Below the pieces are notes generated by a model that did not search any database, was not told where the DNA came from, and saw only the letters and a program-made list of their open reading frames with translations. From Solirubrobacteraceae bacterium (GTDB lineage: Bacteria; Actinomycetota; Thermoleophilia; Solirubrobacterales; Solirubrobacteraceae): a stretch of DNA of 22,009 nucleotides. Where the stretch lies: positions 1 through 22,009 of the forward strand of contig JASLDD010000269.1 in assembly GCA_030151725.1 (NCBI GenBank), read 5' to 3'. Of this stretch, positions 14,587 to 21,219 are shown one piece after another (the stretch's first letter is position 1; each line of letters begins with the position of its first letter). A program made the position numbers and the translations under genes.

Positions 14587-14735
14587 GCTGCCGAGCGGGC
14601 GCTCGCGCCAGGGCGTGGCTGGAGCGCGCCTCGCTCGGCTGAGCGAGCCGCGCGTGAGGCGCCGAGCGCTCGCAGATCGCCGGTGGGCGATTGCTATACC
14701 GAGTGGACGGACCCCGACAGGAAGGCAGCCCCAGC

Positions 14736-15728
14736 ATGAAGACACGCACACTCGGACCACAAGGCCCTGAGGTCTCTGCCATCGGCCTCGGCTGCATGGG
14801 GATGTCGGCGTTCTACGGCGCCACCGATGAGGCGGAGTCGACGCGCACGATCCACCGGGCGCTGGACCTTGGCTGCAACTTCCTGGACACCTCGGACATG
14901 TATGGGCCGCACACCAACGAGCGCCTCGTGGGAGCGGCCATTGCAGAGCGCCGCGAGGAGGTCTTCCTGGCGACCAAGTTCGGCATCAAGCTCGAGCTTG
15001 GCGAGGGCGACAGCCCGCCCAAGCGCTCTGTTGACGGCAGTCCCGACTACGTGCGCAGCGCCTGTGAGGGCTCGCTGCAGCGCCTTGGCGTGGATCACAT
15101 CGACCTCTACTATCAGCACCGGGTCGACCCGAACACGCCGATCGAGGACACGGTGGGAGCGATGGCAGAGCTGGTGAGGGCCGGCAAGGTCCGCCATCTG
15201 GGGCTCTCGGAGGCGAGCGCCGAGACGATCCGCCGCGCCCATGCAGTGCATCCGATCGCCGCTGTGCAGACCGAGTACTCGCTGTGGACGCGCGACGTGG
15301 AGGCCGAGATCCTGCCGACGCTGGAAGAGCTTGGAATCGCGCTAGTGGCATACTCGCCGCTGGGGCGAGGCTTCCTCTCGGGGCGCTTCTCATCGCCTGA
15401 GGAGCTCGACGAAGGCGACTTCCGTCGTCACGGCCCGCGCTTCACCGGCGAGAACCTGCAGCAGAACCTCAAGCTGGCCGAGCGCATCAAGGAGCTGGCT
15501 GAGGAGAAGGGCATCACCACAGGTCAGCTGGCGCTCGCCTGGGTGCTTCATCGCGGCGAGCACATCGTGCCCATCCCGGGCACCAAGCGGGTGTCCTATC
15601 TGGAGGAGAACGTCGCCGCCGCCGAGGTCGATCTCAGCGATGAGGACGTGGAGCGGATCGCTGAGGCCGTGCCCGAGGCCGCCGGCGAGCGCTACGACGA
15701 GGCTGGTATGCGCTCGGTCAGCCTCTGA
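14736..15728 (+). CDS. Aldo/keto reductase (AKR13-like)
   Basis: A 330-aa NADPH-dependent oxidoreductase with a complete (alpha/beta)8 barrel. The catalytic tetrad is visible: D51 and Y56 in FLDTSDMYG, K81 in ATKFG and H128 in YYQHRVD. The cofactor-binding region includes GLSEAS (about 156-161), QTEYSLWTRDVE, AYSPLGRGFLSGRF and the C-terminal IPGTKRVSYLEEN. The GCMGMSAFYG loop near residue 20 and YYQHRVDPNTPIEDT are typical of the YakC/AKR13 branch, which acts on aldehydes and methylglyoxal-like substrates; the physiological substrate here is unknown. ATG 14736 has AGGAAGG about 10 nt upstream, so the 15 codons upstream in frame are untranslated. A TATACC box at 14695-14700 may be its -10. 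Followed closely by palindrome copy 2. Confidence 0.94.
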   Translation: MKTRTLGPQGPEVSAIGLGCMGMSAFYGATDEAESTRTIHRALDLGCNFLDTSDMYGPHTNERLVGAAIAERREEVFLATKFGIKLELGEGDSPPKRSVDGSPDYVRSACEGSLQRLGVDHIDLYYQHRVDPNTPIEDTVGAMAELVRAGKVRHLGLSEASAETIRRAHAVHPIAAVQTEYSLWTRDVEAEILPTLEELGIALVAYSPLGRGFLSGRFSSPEELDEGDFRRHGPRFTGENLQQNLKLAERIKELAEEKGITTGQLALAWVLHRGEHIVPIPGTKRVSYLEENVAAAEVDLSDEDVERIAEAVPEAAGERYDEAGMRSVSL

Positions 15729-15754
15729 TCCAAAGATGCGGCGGAGGAGCTATC

Positions 15755-15804
15755 TCTCTCTGCGGTCGCTGTATCACGATGGCTATACCGCAGCCGCAGA
15801 GAGA
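15755..15804. repeat. Palindromic hairpin, copy 2; probable bidirectional terminator
   Basis: TCTCTCTGCGG (15755-15765) pairs perfectly with 15794-15804. The inner core GTATCACGATGGCTATAC (15771-15788) is also partly palindromic and matches the core of the element at 11409-11469. It sits 26 nt after the aldo/keto reductase stop and 18 nt before the stop of the convergent secreted-protein gene, a natural place for a shared terminator. No long T-run. Confidence 0.65.
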
Positions 15805-15822
15805 CTTGTGTTGGACAGAGGC

Positions 15823-16353
15823 TTAGTAGCCGACTGAGTAGAAGCTGATGTGTCGGCAGCCGTCGAGCTTGTAGTGGGGGAGGGCATGGTGGCTGGTGAA
15901 CACCACGATGCCAGGGCTTTCGCAGTGGATGACCCCTGAGCCGGAGTGTGCGTGCACGACGGTGGCGGGGTTGGTGCCCGTCCACACGTAATTGACGGTG
16001 TCGTTTGAGTAGATGAAGTTCTTGCCGTTGCCAGCGTGGATGATCGCCGTCTGGCGCGACTCGCCGCTGGGGTGATAGTCGCCCCAGATCACATCGCCGG
16101 CCGAGCCGCCGATGATGGTGTCGTTGCCGTAGCCGCCCAGCAGGTAGTTGTGGACGTTCGCAAGACCCGTGAGCGTGTTGGCCTGTCCGGCCGGCCCCTT
16201 GTCCATGACCAGGTGCTGATTGGGCGGCCAGCCTGCGTGGCTGGTCATGGCTGCCACGGGGGCCGCGAGTGCGAGCGCCGCCAGTGCTGCACCGAAGCAG
16301 ACCCGGAGCGGGCGTGCGTTGGCAGGGCGTTTACGTGAGGGGCGAAAGCTCAT
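15823..16353 (-). CDS. Small secreted protein with RTX-like calcium-binding repeats
   Basis: A 176-aa exported protein. Basic N-terminus (SFRPSRKRPANARPLR), hydrophobic core (VCFGAALAALALAAPVAAM) and likely signal peptidase cleavage near residues 36-40. The mature part contains GLANVHNYLLGGYGNDTIIGGSAGDVIWGD, with G-G-x-G-N-D-x-I-x-G-G-x-x-x-D repeats typical of hemolysin-type calcium-binding beta-rolls, though only about two to three repeats are present. A Cys-containing C-terminal part (VIHCESPGIVVFTSH, then YKLDGCRHISFYSVGY) may form a disulfide. ATG 16353 has TTGGAG 6 nt upstream. The frame stays open further upstream, antisense to clpP, which is a compositional artefact. Function unknown; an extracellular or cell-surface role is inferred. 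Confidence 0.82.
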   Translation of the reverse strand: MSFRPSRKRPANARPLRVCFGAALAALALAAPVAAMTSHAGWPPNQHLVMDKGPAGQANTLTGLANVHNYLLGGYGNDTIIGGSAGDVIWGDYHPSGESRQTAIIHAGNGKNFIYSNDTVNYVWTGTNPATVVHAHSGSGVIHCESPGIVVFTSHHALPHYKLDGCRHISFYSVGY

Positions 16354-16509
16354 TGGCGACTCCAAGCATGGTTTGCGCGGCGTTCTTTGTACATCGTCGT
16401 CAACATTCCTACCCCTACAGCTTGAGAGAGAACTCGGACATGCGGCCAGTGCGGGCTTCCGAGGAATGGTGTCCAGCCGCCATGCCGGCAGTCCCGGGAG
16501 CCCGAGCGC

Positions 16510-16515
16510 TAGGGT
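16510..16515 (+). promoter_or_regulatory. -10 box giving leaderless clpP mRNA
   Basis: TAGGGT lies 6 nt before the clpP ATG, with no ribosome site between. The geometry is identical to that at 1308-1320. Confidence 0.5.
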
Positions 16516-16521
16516 GGGGCC

Positions 16522-17103
16522 ATGCCGCTGATTCCAATGGTCATCGAGCGCACCGCCCGAGGCGAGCGCGAGTTCGACATCTACTCGAGGCTCCTCAACG
16601 AGCGCATCATCTTCCTGGGCACGCCCATCGACGACCAGGTGGCAAACCTGGTGGTGGCGCAACTGCTGCACCTCGAGAGCGACGATCCCGACAAGGACAT
16701 CTCGATCTACATCAACTCGCCCGGCGGATCCATCTACTCGGGCCTGGCGATCTACGACACCATGAACTTCATCAAACCCGACGTCGCCACCATGTGCGTC
16801 GGGGTGGCCATGTCGATGGGCTCGCTGCTGCTGGCCGCGGGCGCCAAGGGCAAGCGCGCCGCGCTGCCCAACTCGCGGATCCTCATCCACCAGCCCTCCG
16901 CCGGCTTCGAGGGTCAGTCCACCGACATCGAGATCCACGCGCGCGAGATTCTCAACATGCGCAAACAGATCGACGCCATCTACGCCAAGCACACCGGCAA
17001 GCCCGACGAGGAGGTGCGCCGCGACATGGAGCGCGATCGCTTCTTCACAGCCGAGCAGGCGCTCGACTACGGTCTCATCGACCGCGTCCTCGACAGCCAC
17101 TAG
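16522..17103 (+). CDS. clpP: ATP-dependent Clp protease proteolytic subunit
   Basis: A 193-aa serine peptidase subunit that assembles as a double heptamer and degrades proteins unfolded by ClpX or ClpC. The catalytic triad is Ser98 (GVAMSMGSLL), His123 (RILIHQPS) and Asp172 (MERDRFF), matching the classical spacing. Other family landmarks are the opening FDIYSRLLNERIIFLG, INSPGGSIYSGLAIYDTM and FFTAEQALDYGLID near the end. No clpX, tig or second clpP is adjacent; actinobacteria often carry two clpP genes in tandem, so a partner probably lies elsewhere. The ATG at 16522 is supported by the -10 box just upstream and by family length. The CAX antiporter gene follows after 30 nt and may be co-transcribed. 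Confidence 0.97.
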   Translation: MPLIPMVIERTARGEREFDIYSRLLNERIIFLGTPIDDQVANLVVAQLLHLESDDPDKDISIYINSPGGSIYSGLAIYDTMNFIKPDVATMCVGVAMSMGSLLLAAGAKGKRAALPNSRILIHQPSAGFEGQSTDIEIHAREILNMRKQIDAIYAKHTGKPDEEVRRDMERDRFFTAEQALDYGLIDRVLDSH

Positions 17104-17133
17104 CCACATCCGGTGCGGCTCCGCCGGTAGCGG

Positions 17134-18252
17134 ATGTCAAAGCTGACCCCCATCGAGCGCTCGGCGCTGGCAGCCATCACGCTGCTCACCGCGCTGGCCG
17201 GCGTGGCCGACTACGGCGCCTGGGCGCCCGTCCCGCGCTTCCTGCTCGCCACGCTCGCACTGGCCGGCCTGGCCTGGGTGGTGTCGTTTGCGACCGAGCA
17301 GCTGGGCGAGCGCTTCGGCCCGGGGGTCACGGGGATGATGCAGTCCACGCTCGGCAACCTGCCCGAGCTGTTCGTGGTGATCTTCGCCCTGCAGAAGGGC
17401 GAGCTGATCGTCGCCCAGACGGCCATCGTGGGCTCGATCCTCGCCAACGCCCTGCTCGTGCTCGGCCTCGTGATCGTCGTCGGCGCTCGCCACTCGGAGG
17501 ATTCGCTGATGCGCTTCTCAAAGCGCCTGCCCCGCGACACCGCCACCCTGCTCCAGGTCACCGTCTTCATCATCGTGCTGCTCGGCCTGTCGCTCGCCTC
17601 CCACGACCCCGCCAGCCACCACGTCAAGGCGATCTCAGCCGTGGGCGCCGTGTGCCTGCTGATCGTGTACCTCGCCTGGGTGATCCCCTACCTGCGCTCC
17701 GATGAGGCACCCGGCGCGGCGCCGTCCAGCGAGAAGGACCCTGCCGCCGAGCCATCCTCCAACGAGGCGCCTGACGACGAGCGACCAGGTCCGCGGCTGG
17801 GGCTCGGTGTAACGCTCACCCTGCTGATCGTCGCCGGCGGCGCATCTGCGTTCGTGTCCGACTGGTTCGTCGCGGGCCTCGAGCCGGCGATCCAGCAGCT
17901 GCACATCTCCCAGGCCTTCGCCGGCCTCGTGATCGTGGCCATCGCCGGCAACGCCGTCGAGAACACAGCCGGGCTGGTGCTCGCCTGGAAGGGACAGGCC
18001 GACCTGGCCATCTCGGTGGTCAAAAACTCCGTCGCCCAGATCGCGGCATTCCTGTTCCCGCTGCTGGTGCTCGTCTCCTTCCTGCTCTCCACCCAGCTCA
18101 CCTTTGCCCTCGCGCCCGTCTACATCGGCGCACTCGCGCTGACTGCGCTGGCGCTCTGGCAGGTCACAGGCGACGGCGAGGCAGCCGAGTTCGAGGGCTG
18201 GGCGCTCGTGGCCATCTACGTGATCCTCGGCACTCTCACGCTGTACGAGTAG
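17134..18252 (+). CDS. CAX-type calcium/proton antiporter
   Basis: A 372-aa membrane antiporter of the CaCA superfamily that would extrude Ca2+ (or other divalent cations) in exchange for protons. It has about 11 hydrophobic helices. The two signature alpha-repeats are present: GVTGMMQSTLGNLPELFVVI followed by IVGSILANALLVLG (about residues 63-110), and IVAIAGNAVENTAGLVLAWK followed by VVKNSVAQIAAFLFPLLV (about 268-310), with the essential acidic residues in GNLPE and GNAVE. Between the halves lies an acidic, Ser/Pro/Glu-rich cytoplasmic loop (about 190-230), a common place for a regulatory linker. ATG 17134 has no clear ribosome site, and the gene starts 30 nt after clpP, consistent with read-through transcription. 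Confidence 0.92.
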   Translation: MSKLTPIERSALAAITLLTALAGVADYGAWAPVPRFLLATLALAGLAWVVSFATEQLGERFGPGVTGMMQSTLGNLPELFVVIFALQKGELIVAQTAIVGSILANALLVLGLVIVVGARHSEDSLMRFSKRLPRDTATLLQVTVFIIVLLGLSLASHDPASHHVKAISAVGAVCLLIVYLAWVIPYLRSDEAPGAAPSSEKDPAAEPSSNEAPDDERPGPRLGLGVTLTLLIVAGGASAFVSDWFVAGLEPAIQQLHISQAFAGLVIVAIAGNAVENTAGLVLAWKGQADLAISVVKNSVAQIAAFLFPLLVLVSFLLSTQLTFALAPVYIGALALTALALWQVTGDGEAAEFEGWALVAIYVILGTLTLYE

Positions 18253-18254
18253 GC

Positions 18255-18295
18255 GCAGGGGAACAAATTCGCTCTCACCGCGAGCTACGCCCTGC
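18255..18295. terminator. Branched hairpin between convergent genes
   Basis: GCAGGG (18255-18260) pairs with CCCTGC (18290-18295), enclosing a second stem GCTC/GAGC (18271-18274 with 18282-18285). It lies in the 74-bp gap between the antiporter and the convergent AIM24 gene. Lacking a T-run, it is a moderate terminator candidate. Confidence 0.35.
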
Positions 18296-18326
18296 ACCCC
18301 ACTGCGAACTCCTCCTAAAACGAGCT

Positions 18327-19112
18327 CTAACCACGCACGATCCCCGAGATCAACGCGCCCGCTACGCCCCCCGCGCCGGCGGCGGCAGCCGGACTCTCCA
18401 CGCCCTCCAGCGGAGCGATGAACATCGTCTGGATGGCCAGCCGCCCGGGGCCCGTGAAGCGGTTCCACGTCAGCTTTCCGCCGCCGCCGAAGATGCCCGT
18501 CTTCAGCCCCATCGTGACCGCTTCTAGCTTCACCGTCGGGTCCTTGTAGAGCCACCCGCCCGCCTCCACGTCGAGCTGCTCGCCCTCCTGTAGCTGCACC
18601 AGAAACACGTTCCCGTGACCGTGCAGCCACACCAGCGCGTCGCCGTCGGTCGCGCGGAACTTGTCCATGAAGAAGCCAGATCCCCCCAGCAGCATGTTCT
18701 GCACGCCCTTGATCCGTTCGAAGCTGTAGTCCAGGTTGTCCGTCGCCGCAATGAACTGGTGCTCGCGCACATCCAGCCCCTCGCCCTGGCGCAGGTGCAG
18801 CGGTACGCACTGGCCGGGAGAGTCGCGCGAGAAGGCGATGCGCCCCGAGCCCGACGTGCGCGTCACGAAGAACTCAAGACCCGCGATCTTGCGCTTGATG
18901 GCGCCCTTCAGTTTCTTCAGCTCGATGTTCAGCTGCGTCTCCTTCCACAGCAGCACATGGTGCTCGAACATCACCGCCTGACCACCGCCTCCGGCGGCGG
19001 TGCCCCCAACCTCGATCTGCAGCTCGGGAACCAGCTCGCCCCGTATGTGGTAGGTCACGCCCGCGAACGTCTCATCGTGGACAGCGGCTGGAATCGGCTC
19101 AGGCAGATGCAT
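18327..19112 (-). CDS. AIM24-family protein
   Basis: A 261-aa soluble protein of the AIM24 (TIGR00266-like) family, which has a beta-rich barrel fold related to tubby-C. Recognisable elements are an early VMFEHHVLLWKETQLNIELKK, the segment FFVTRTSGSGRIAFSRDSPG with the family's L/F-x-x-x-x-x-G-x-G-x-x-x-x-S core, LRQGEGLDVREHQFIAAT, and a C-terminal FTGPGRLAIQTM near residue 220, followed by a Gly/Ala-rich tail. The molecular function in bacteria is not established; the yeast homologue is mitochondrial. ATG 19112 has AGAAGGAGA about 8 nt upstream. A TTGACG box (19177-19182 on the minus strand) could be part of its promoter. It is divergent from rpmG. Confidence 0.85.
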   Translation of the reverse strand: MHLPEPIPAAVHDETFAGVTYHIRGELVPELQIEVGGTAAGGGGQAVMFEHHVLLWKETQLNIELKKLKGAIKRKIAGLEFFVTRTSGSGRIAFSRDSPGQCVPLHLRQGEGLDVREHQFIAATDNLDYSFERIKGVQNMLLGGSGFFMDKFRATDGDALVWLHGHGNVFLVQLQEGEQLDVEAGGWLYKDPTVKLEAVTMGLKTGIFGGGGKLTWNRFTGPGRLAIQTMFIAPLEGVESPAAAAGAGGVAGALISGIVRG

Positions 19113-19220
19113 GGAGCGTGTCTCCTTCTATAGATGGGCGGATCGGCGGGCCGAGCTTGTCGCTTTGGGCTGCCTGCGTCAAGGTCTTCCGGGACGCTCG
19201 CCCTGGGGGCGCAAGCGCGC

Positions 19221-19226
19221 TAGACT
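19221..19226 (+). promoter_or_regulatory. Probable -10 box of the rpmG-secE-nusG operon
   Basis: TAGACT matches the TAnnnT pattern and lies 75 nt upstream of the rpmG ATG. No strong -35 is seen at normal spacing. A 9-bp hairpin follows within the leader. Confidence 0.4.
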
Positions 19227-19239
19227 GCTTGGACCTCGC

Positions 19240-19269
19240 GCCTGGGCGGGGTTTTTCTTCGCCCAAGGC
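19240..19269 (+). repeat. Hairpin in the rpmG leader
   Basis: GCCTGGGCG (19240-19248) pairs with CGCCC-A-(A)-GGC (19260-19269) with one bulged A. The 11-base loop carries a T5 run. If transcription starts near 19233, this would be the 5'-terminal structure of the operon mRNA and could affect its stability or processing. Confidence 0.4.
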
Positions 19270-19301
19270 CGCTGTCCACAACGACGCAGGGATTTCTGAT
19301 C

Positions 19302-19466
19302 ATGGCCCGCGGAGACGTTCGAATTGCTATCACCCTCGCCTGCGAGGAGTGCAAGCATCGCAACTACCAAACAAACAAGAGCAAGCGCAACAACCCCGAC
19401 AGGGTGACCCTGCGCAAGTACTGCCGCTGGTGTCGTAAGCACACCAGCCATCGGGAGACCCGTTAG
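19302..19466 (+). CDS. rpmG: Large ribosomal subunit protein bL33
   Basis: A 54-aa ribosomal protein L33. The sequence begins MARGDVRIAITLACEECK and has RNYQTNKSKRNNPDRVTLRKYC in the middle. Two Cys pairs (CEEC and CRWC) make it the zinc-binding C+ form. Many actinobacteria have both C+ and C- paralogues, the latter expressed under zinc limitation. ATG 19302 is the only good start, with a weak GCAGGGA site upstream. It leads the conserved rpmG-secE-nusG-rplK-rplA cluster; the gap to secE is 15 nt, so co-transcription is expected. Confidence 0.93.
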   Translation: MARGDVRIAITLACEECKHRNYQTNKSKRNNPDRVTLRKYCRWCRKHTSHRETR

Positions 19467-19481
19467 CGCGGGAGCGCTGCT

Positions 19482-20033
19482 GTGGCTCGTGACCGTAAAC
19501 GTGCAAAGCAGCGCCGCCAGCGCGGTGCCGGAGCGGCTGTCCGTCCCGGTGGCTCCTCCGTGCCCGACTCCGCTCAGGCCACCACGCCGAGTCAGCCCAT
19601 CCGCTCCGACCTTCCCGGTGCGCTCGACCATGCCGCCGCGGAGGTCGATGAGTTCGACGCAGCGCTCGTGCGCGGCGCCGGCGGCGTGCCGCTCGAGGAG
19701 GATCTCGACGCCGGCACCGAAGATCAGCTGCAAGAGCTTCCAGCCCCCGGAGGCCCATCCGGCGGTCGTGGCGCGGGCTCAGGTGGAGGCGGGGGCGGCG
19801 CAGGCGAGAACGGCAGCGGCGGCACGTCGTCCTCCGGTGCTCCCATTCGCGGCGGAAATCGCGCCGTCGGCTTCCTTGGGGCGAGCTGGGCGGAGCTACA
19901 ACGCGTACAGTGGCCCGACCGGCGTCAGGTCACTCAGGCCACAGCGGTGGTCATCGGCTTTGTGGCAATCGCCGGCGCCTACCTCGGCTTGGCCGACTAC
20001 GTCGCCAAAGAAATCGTTGAATTCATCCTTTAG
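19482..20033 (+). CDS. secE: Preprotein translocase subunit SecE with long Gly-rich N-terminal extension
   Basis: A component of the SecYEG protein-conducting channel. Only the last 60 residues or so are the conserved SecE domain: an amphipathic helix with FLGASWAELQRVQWPDRRQVTQAT, then one membrane helix (AVVIGFVAIAGAYLGLADYV). The first 120 residues are an unusual extension: basic at the start (RDRKRAKQRRQR), then acidic, then a Gly/Ser-rich stretch (about 88-120). Total 183 aa, against 65-130 in most bacteria. The GTG at 19482 has GGGAG 7 nt upstream. It lies between rpmG and nusG as in most bacteria, and the 81-nt gap to nusG has no gene. The extension is probably cytoplasmic and disordered; its role is unknown. 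Confidence 0.93.
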   Translation: MARDRKRAKQRRQRGAGAAVRPGGSSVPDSAQATTPSQPIRSDLPGALDHAAAEVDEFDAALVRGAGGVPLEEDLDAGTEDQLQELPAPGGPSGGRGAGSGGGGGGAGENGSGGTSSSGAPIRGGNRAVGFLGASWAELQRVQWPDRRQVTQATAVVIGFVAIAGAYLGLADYVAKEIVEFIL

Positions 20034-20114
20034 TGCCGTGCCAAAGTCGTGATCGCATCGCCCACCGGCCGGCCGCACCAATCTGTCACCGAATCTGTCT
20101 CTAAGGAACTCTGA

Positions 20115-20636
20115 ATGTTTCGCTGGTACGTAGTCAACACATACTCCGGGCACGAGAACAAGGTCAAGCACAACCTCGAGCACCGGCTCATCTCCCTTGG
20201 CCAGCAACGGGCCGTGCGCAGCGTGGTCGTCCCCACTGAAGCTGTCTCCGAGATGAAGGACAACCAGAAGGTCACCGTCGAGAAGCGCACCATGCCCGGC
20301 TACGTGCTCGTCAACATGGAGCTCAACGAGGACTCCTGGGGCGTCGTCAAGGGGACCCCCGGCGTCACCGGCTTCGTCGGTGCCTCCCAGGAGCCCGTGC
20401 CGCTCACCCAGGGCGAGGTCGATCGCCTGCTGCACAAGGAGGTCGCCACCGCCACCCGCACACGTGCCCAGTTCACGATCGGCGAGTCCGTCAAGGTGGT
20501 CTCCGGACCCCTCTCCGACTTCTCCGGCGAGATCTCCGAGATCAACGAGGACGCCTCCAGGCTCAAGGTGCTGGTATCAATCTTCGGGCGGGAGACGCCC
20601 GTGGAGGTTCAATTCGACCAAGTCAAGAAGCTCTGA
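20115..20636 (+). CDS. nusG: Transcription termination/antitermination factor NusG
   Basis: A 173-aa transcription factor that binds RNA polymerase and couples it to ribosomes or Rho. The N-terminal NGN domain spans about residues 2-110 (WYVVNTYSGHENKVKHNLEH at the start, then PGYVLVNMELNEDSWGVVKGTPGV). The C-terminal KOW domain (about 118-173) reads FTIGESVKVVSGPLSDFSGE then VSIFGRETPVEVQFDQVKKL. It lacks the long acidic N-terminal extension found in many actinobacterial NusG proteins and so is close to the E. coli length. ATG 20115; the ribosome site is weak (AAGGAAC). It follows secE in the canonical order and precedes rplK after a 157-nt gap. Confidence 0.97.
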   Translation: MFRWYVVNTYSGHENKVKHNLEHRLISLGQQRAVRSVVVPTEAVSEMKDNQKVTVEKRTMPGYVLVNMELNEDSWGVVKGTPGVTGFVGASQEPVPLTQGEVDRLLHKEVATATRTRAQFTIGESVKVVSGPLSDFSGEISEINEDASRLKVLVSIFGRETPVEVQFDQVKKL

Positions 20637-20793
20637 GCGAGCCGATGACCTGCGCGATACTGCGTCCTCGATCGCTCATGTACGAAGCACATTTCGCTCA
20701 CTGCGTCCTTGTCTCGCTTGATCCTCGACCCGCTCAGACGCGTAGCGCCCAATAAGCTTTCAGAACGACTACTAGAACGAAGAAGACGAGAAC
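20637..20793 (+). promoter_or_regulatory. Leader region of rplK-rplA with repeated elements
   Basis: This 157-nt gap holds no gene. ACTGCGTCCT occurs twice (starting near 20659 and 20699) and TCGCTC twice (20672-20677 and 20694-20699). Either TCGCTC can pair with GAGCGA at 20635-20640, so alternative stems are possible. Ribosomal protein L1 represses its own operon in well-studied bacteria by binding this leader; I cannot identify the L1 site here from sequence alone. Confidence 0.35.
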
Positions 20794-21219
20794 ATGGCTA
20801 AGAAGGTCCTCACCACAATCAAGCTGCAGGCCAATGCTGGGCAGGCCAGTCCCGCCCCGCCGGTTGGTCCTGCGCTGGGGCAGCACGGGATCAACATCAT
20901 GGAGTTCTGCAAGGCGTTCAACGCCCAGACCCAAAGCGAAACCGGCACCGTCATCCCGGTCGTGATCACGGTCTATGAGGACCGCTCGTTCACCTTCATC
21001 ACCAAGACCCCGCCCGCTGCCGTGCTGATTCGCCAGGCGATCAAAATCAACAAGGGCTCTGGCGAGCCCAACCGTGTGAAGGTCGGCACCATCACCCAGG
21101 GTCAGTTGCGCGAGATCGCAGAGCGCAAGCTCGACGACCTCAACGCCCACGATGTCGACCAGGCCGCCAAGATCATCGCCGGGACCGCCCGCTCGATGGG
21201 CGTGGATGTGAGCTCATGA
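20794..21219 (+). CDS. rplK: Large ribosomal subunit protein uL11
   Basis: A 141-aa ribosomal protein L11 at the GTPase-associated centre, contacting elongation factors and RelA. N-terminal domain: KVLTTIKLQANAGQASPAPP then VGPALGQHGINIMEFCKAFN, with the flexible Pro-rich loop. The C-terminal 23S rRNA-binding domain runs from about residue 75 (PPAAVLIRQAIKINKGSGEP, then VGTITQGQLREIAERKLDDLNA and AAKIIAGTARSMG). Length and all landmarks are normal. ATG 20794 has a purine-rich but weak ribosome site. The stop TGA overlaps the rplA ATG (ATGA), giving translational coupling. Confidence 0.98.
   Translation: MAKKVLTTIKLQANAGQASPAPPVGPALGQHGINIMEFCKAFNAQTQSETGTVIPVVITVYEDRSFTFITKTPPAAVLIRQAIKINKGSGEPNRVKVGTITQGQLREIAERKLDDLNAHDVDQAAKIIAGTARSMGVDVSS

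Noticed and set aside
16354..17109. Minus-strand open frame running the full length of clpP, joined to the secreted-protein gene
   Set aside because: It is antisense to an unambiguous clpP with an intact catalytic triad. The RTX-like protein has its own ATG, ribosome site and signal peptide at 16353. The open frame is a by-product of high GC content.
16269..17705. 478-aa plus-strand open frame across clpP and the start of the antiporter
   Set aside because: It is out of frame with two clearly recognised genes, and its Arg/Ala/Pro/His-rich translation lacks domain character.
17635..18810. 391-aa minus-strand open frame overlapping the antiporter and AIM24 genes
   Set aside because: It is a frame-shifted shadow of two confidently assigned genes, with low-complexity Arg/Gly-rich sequence.
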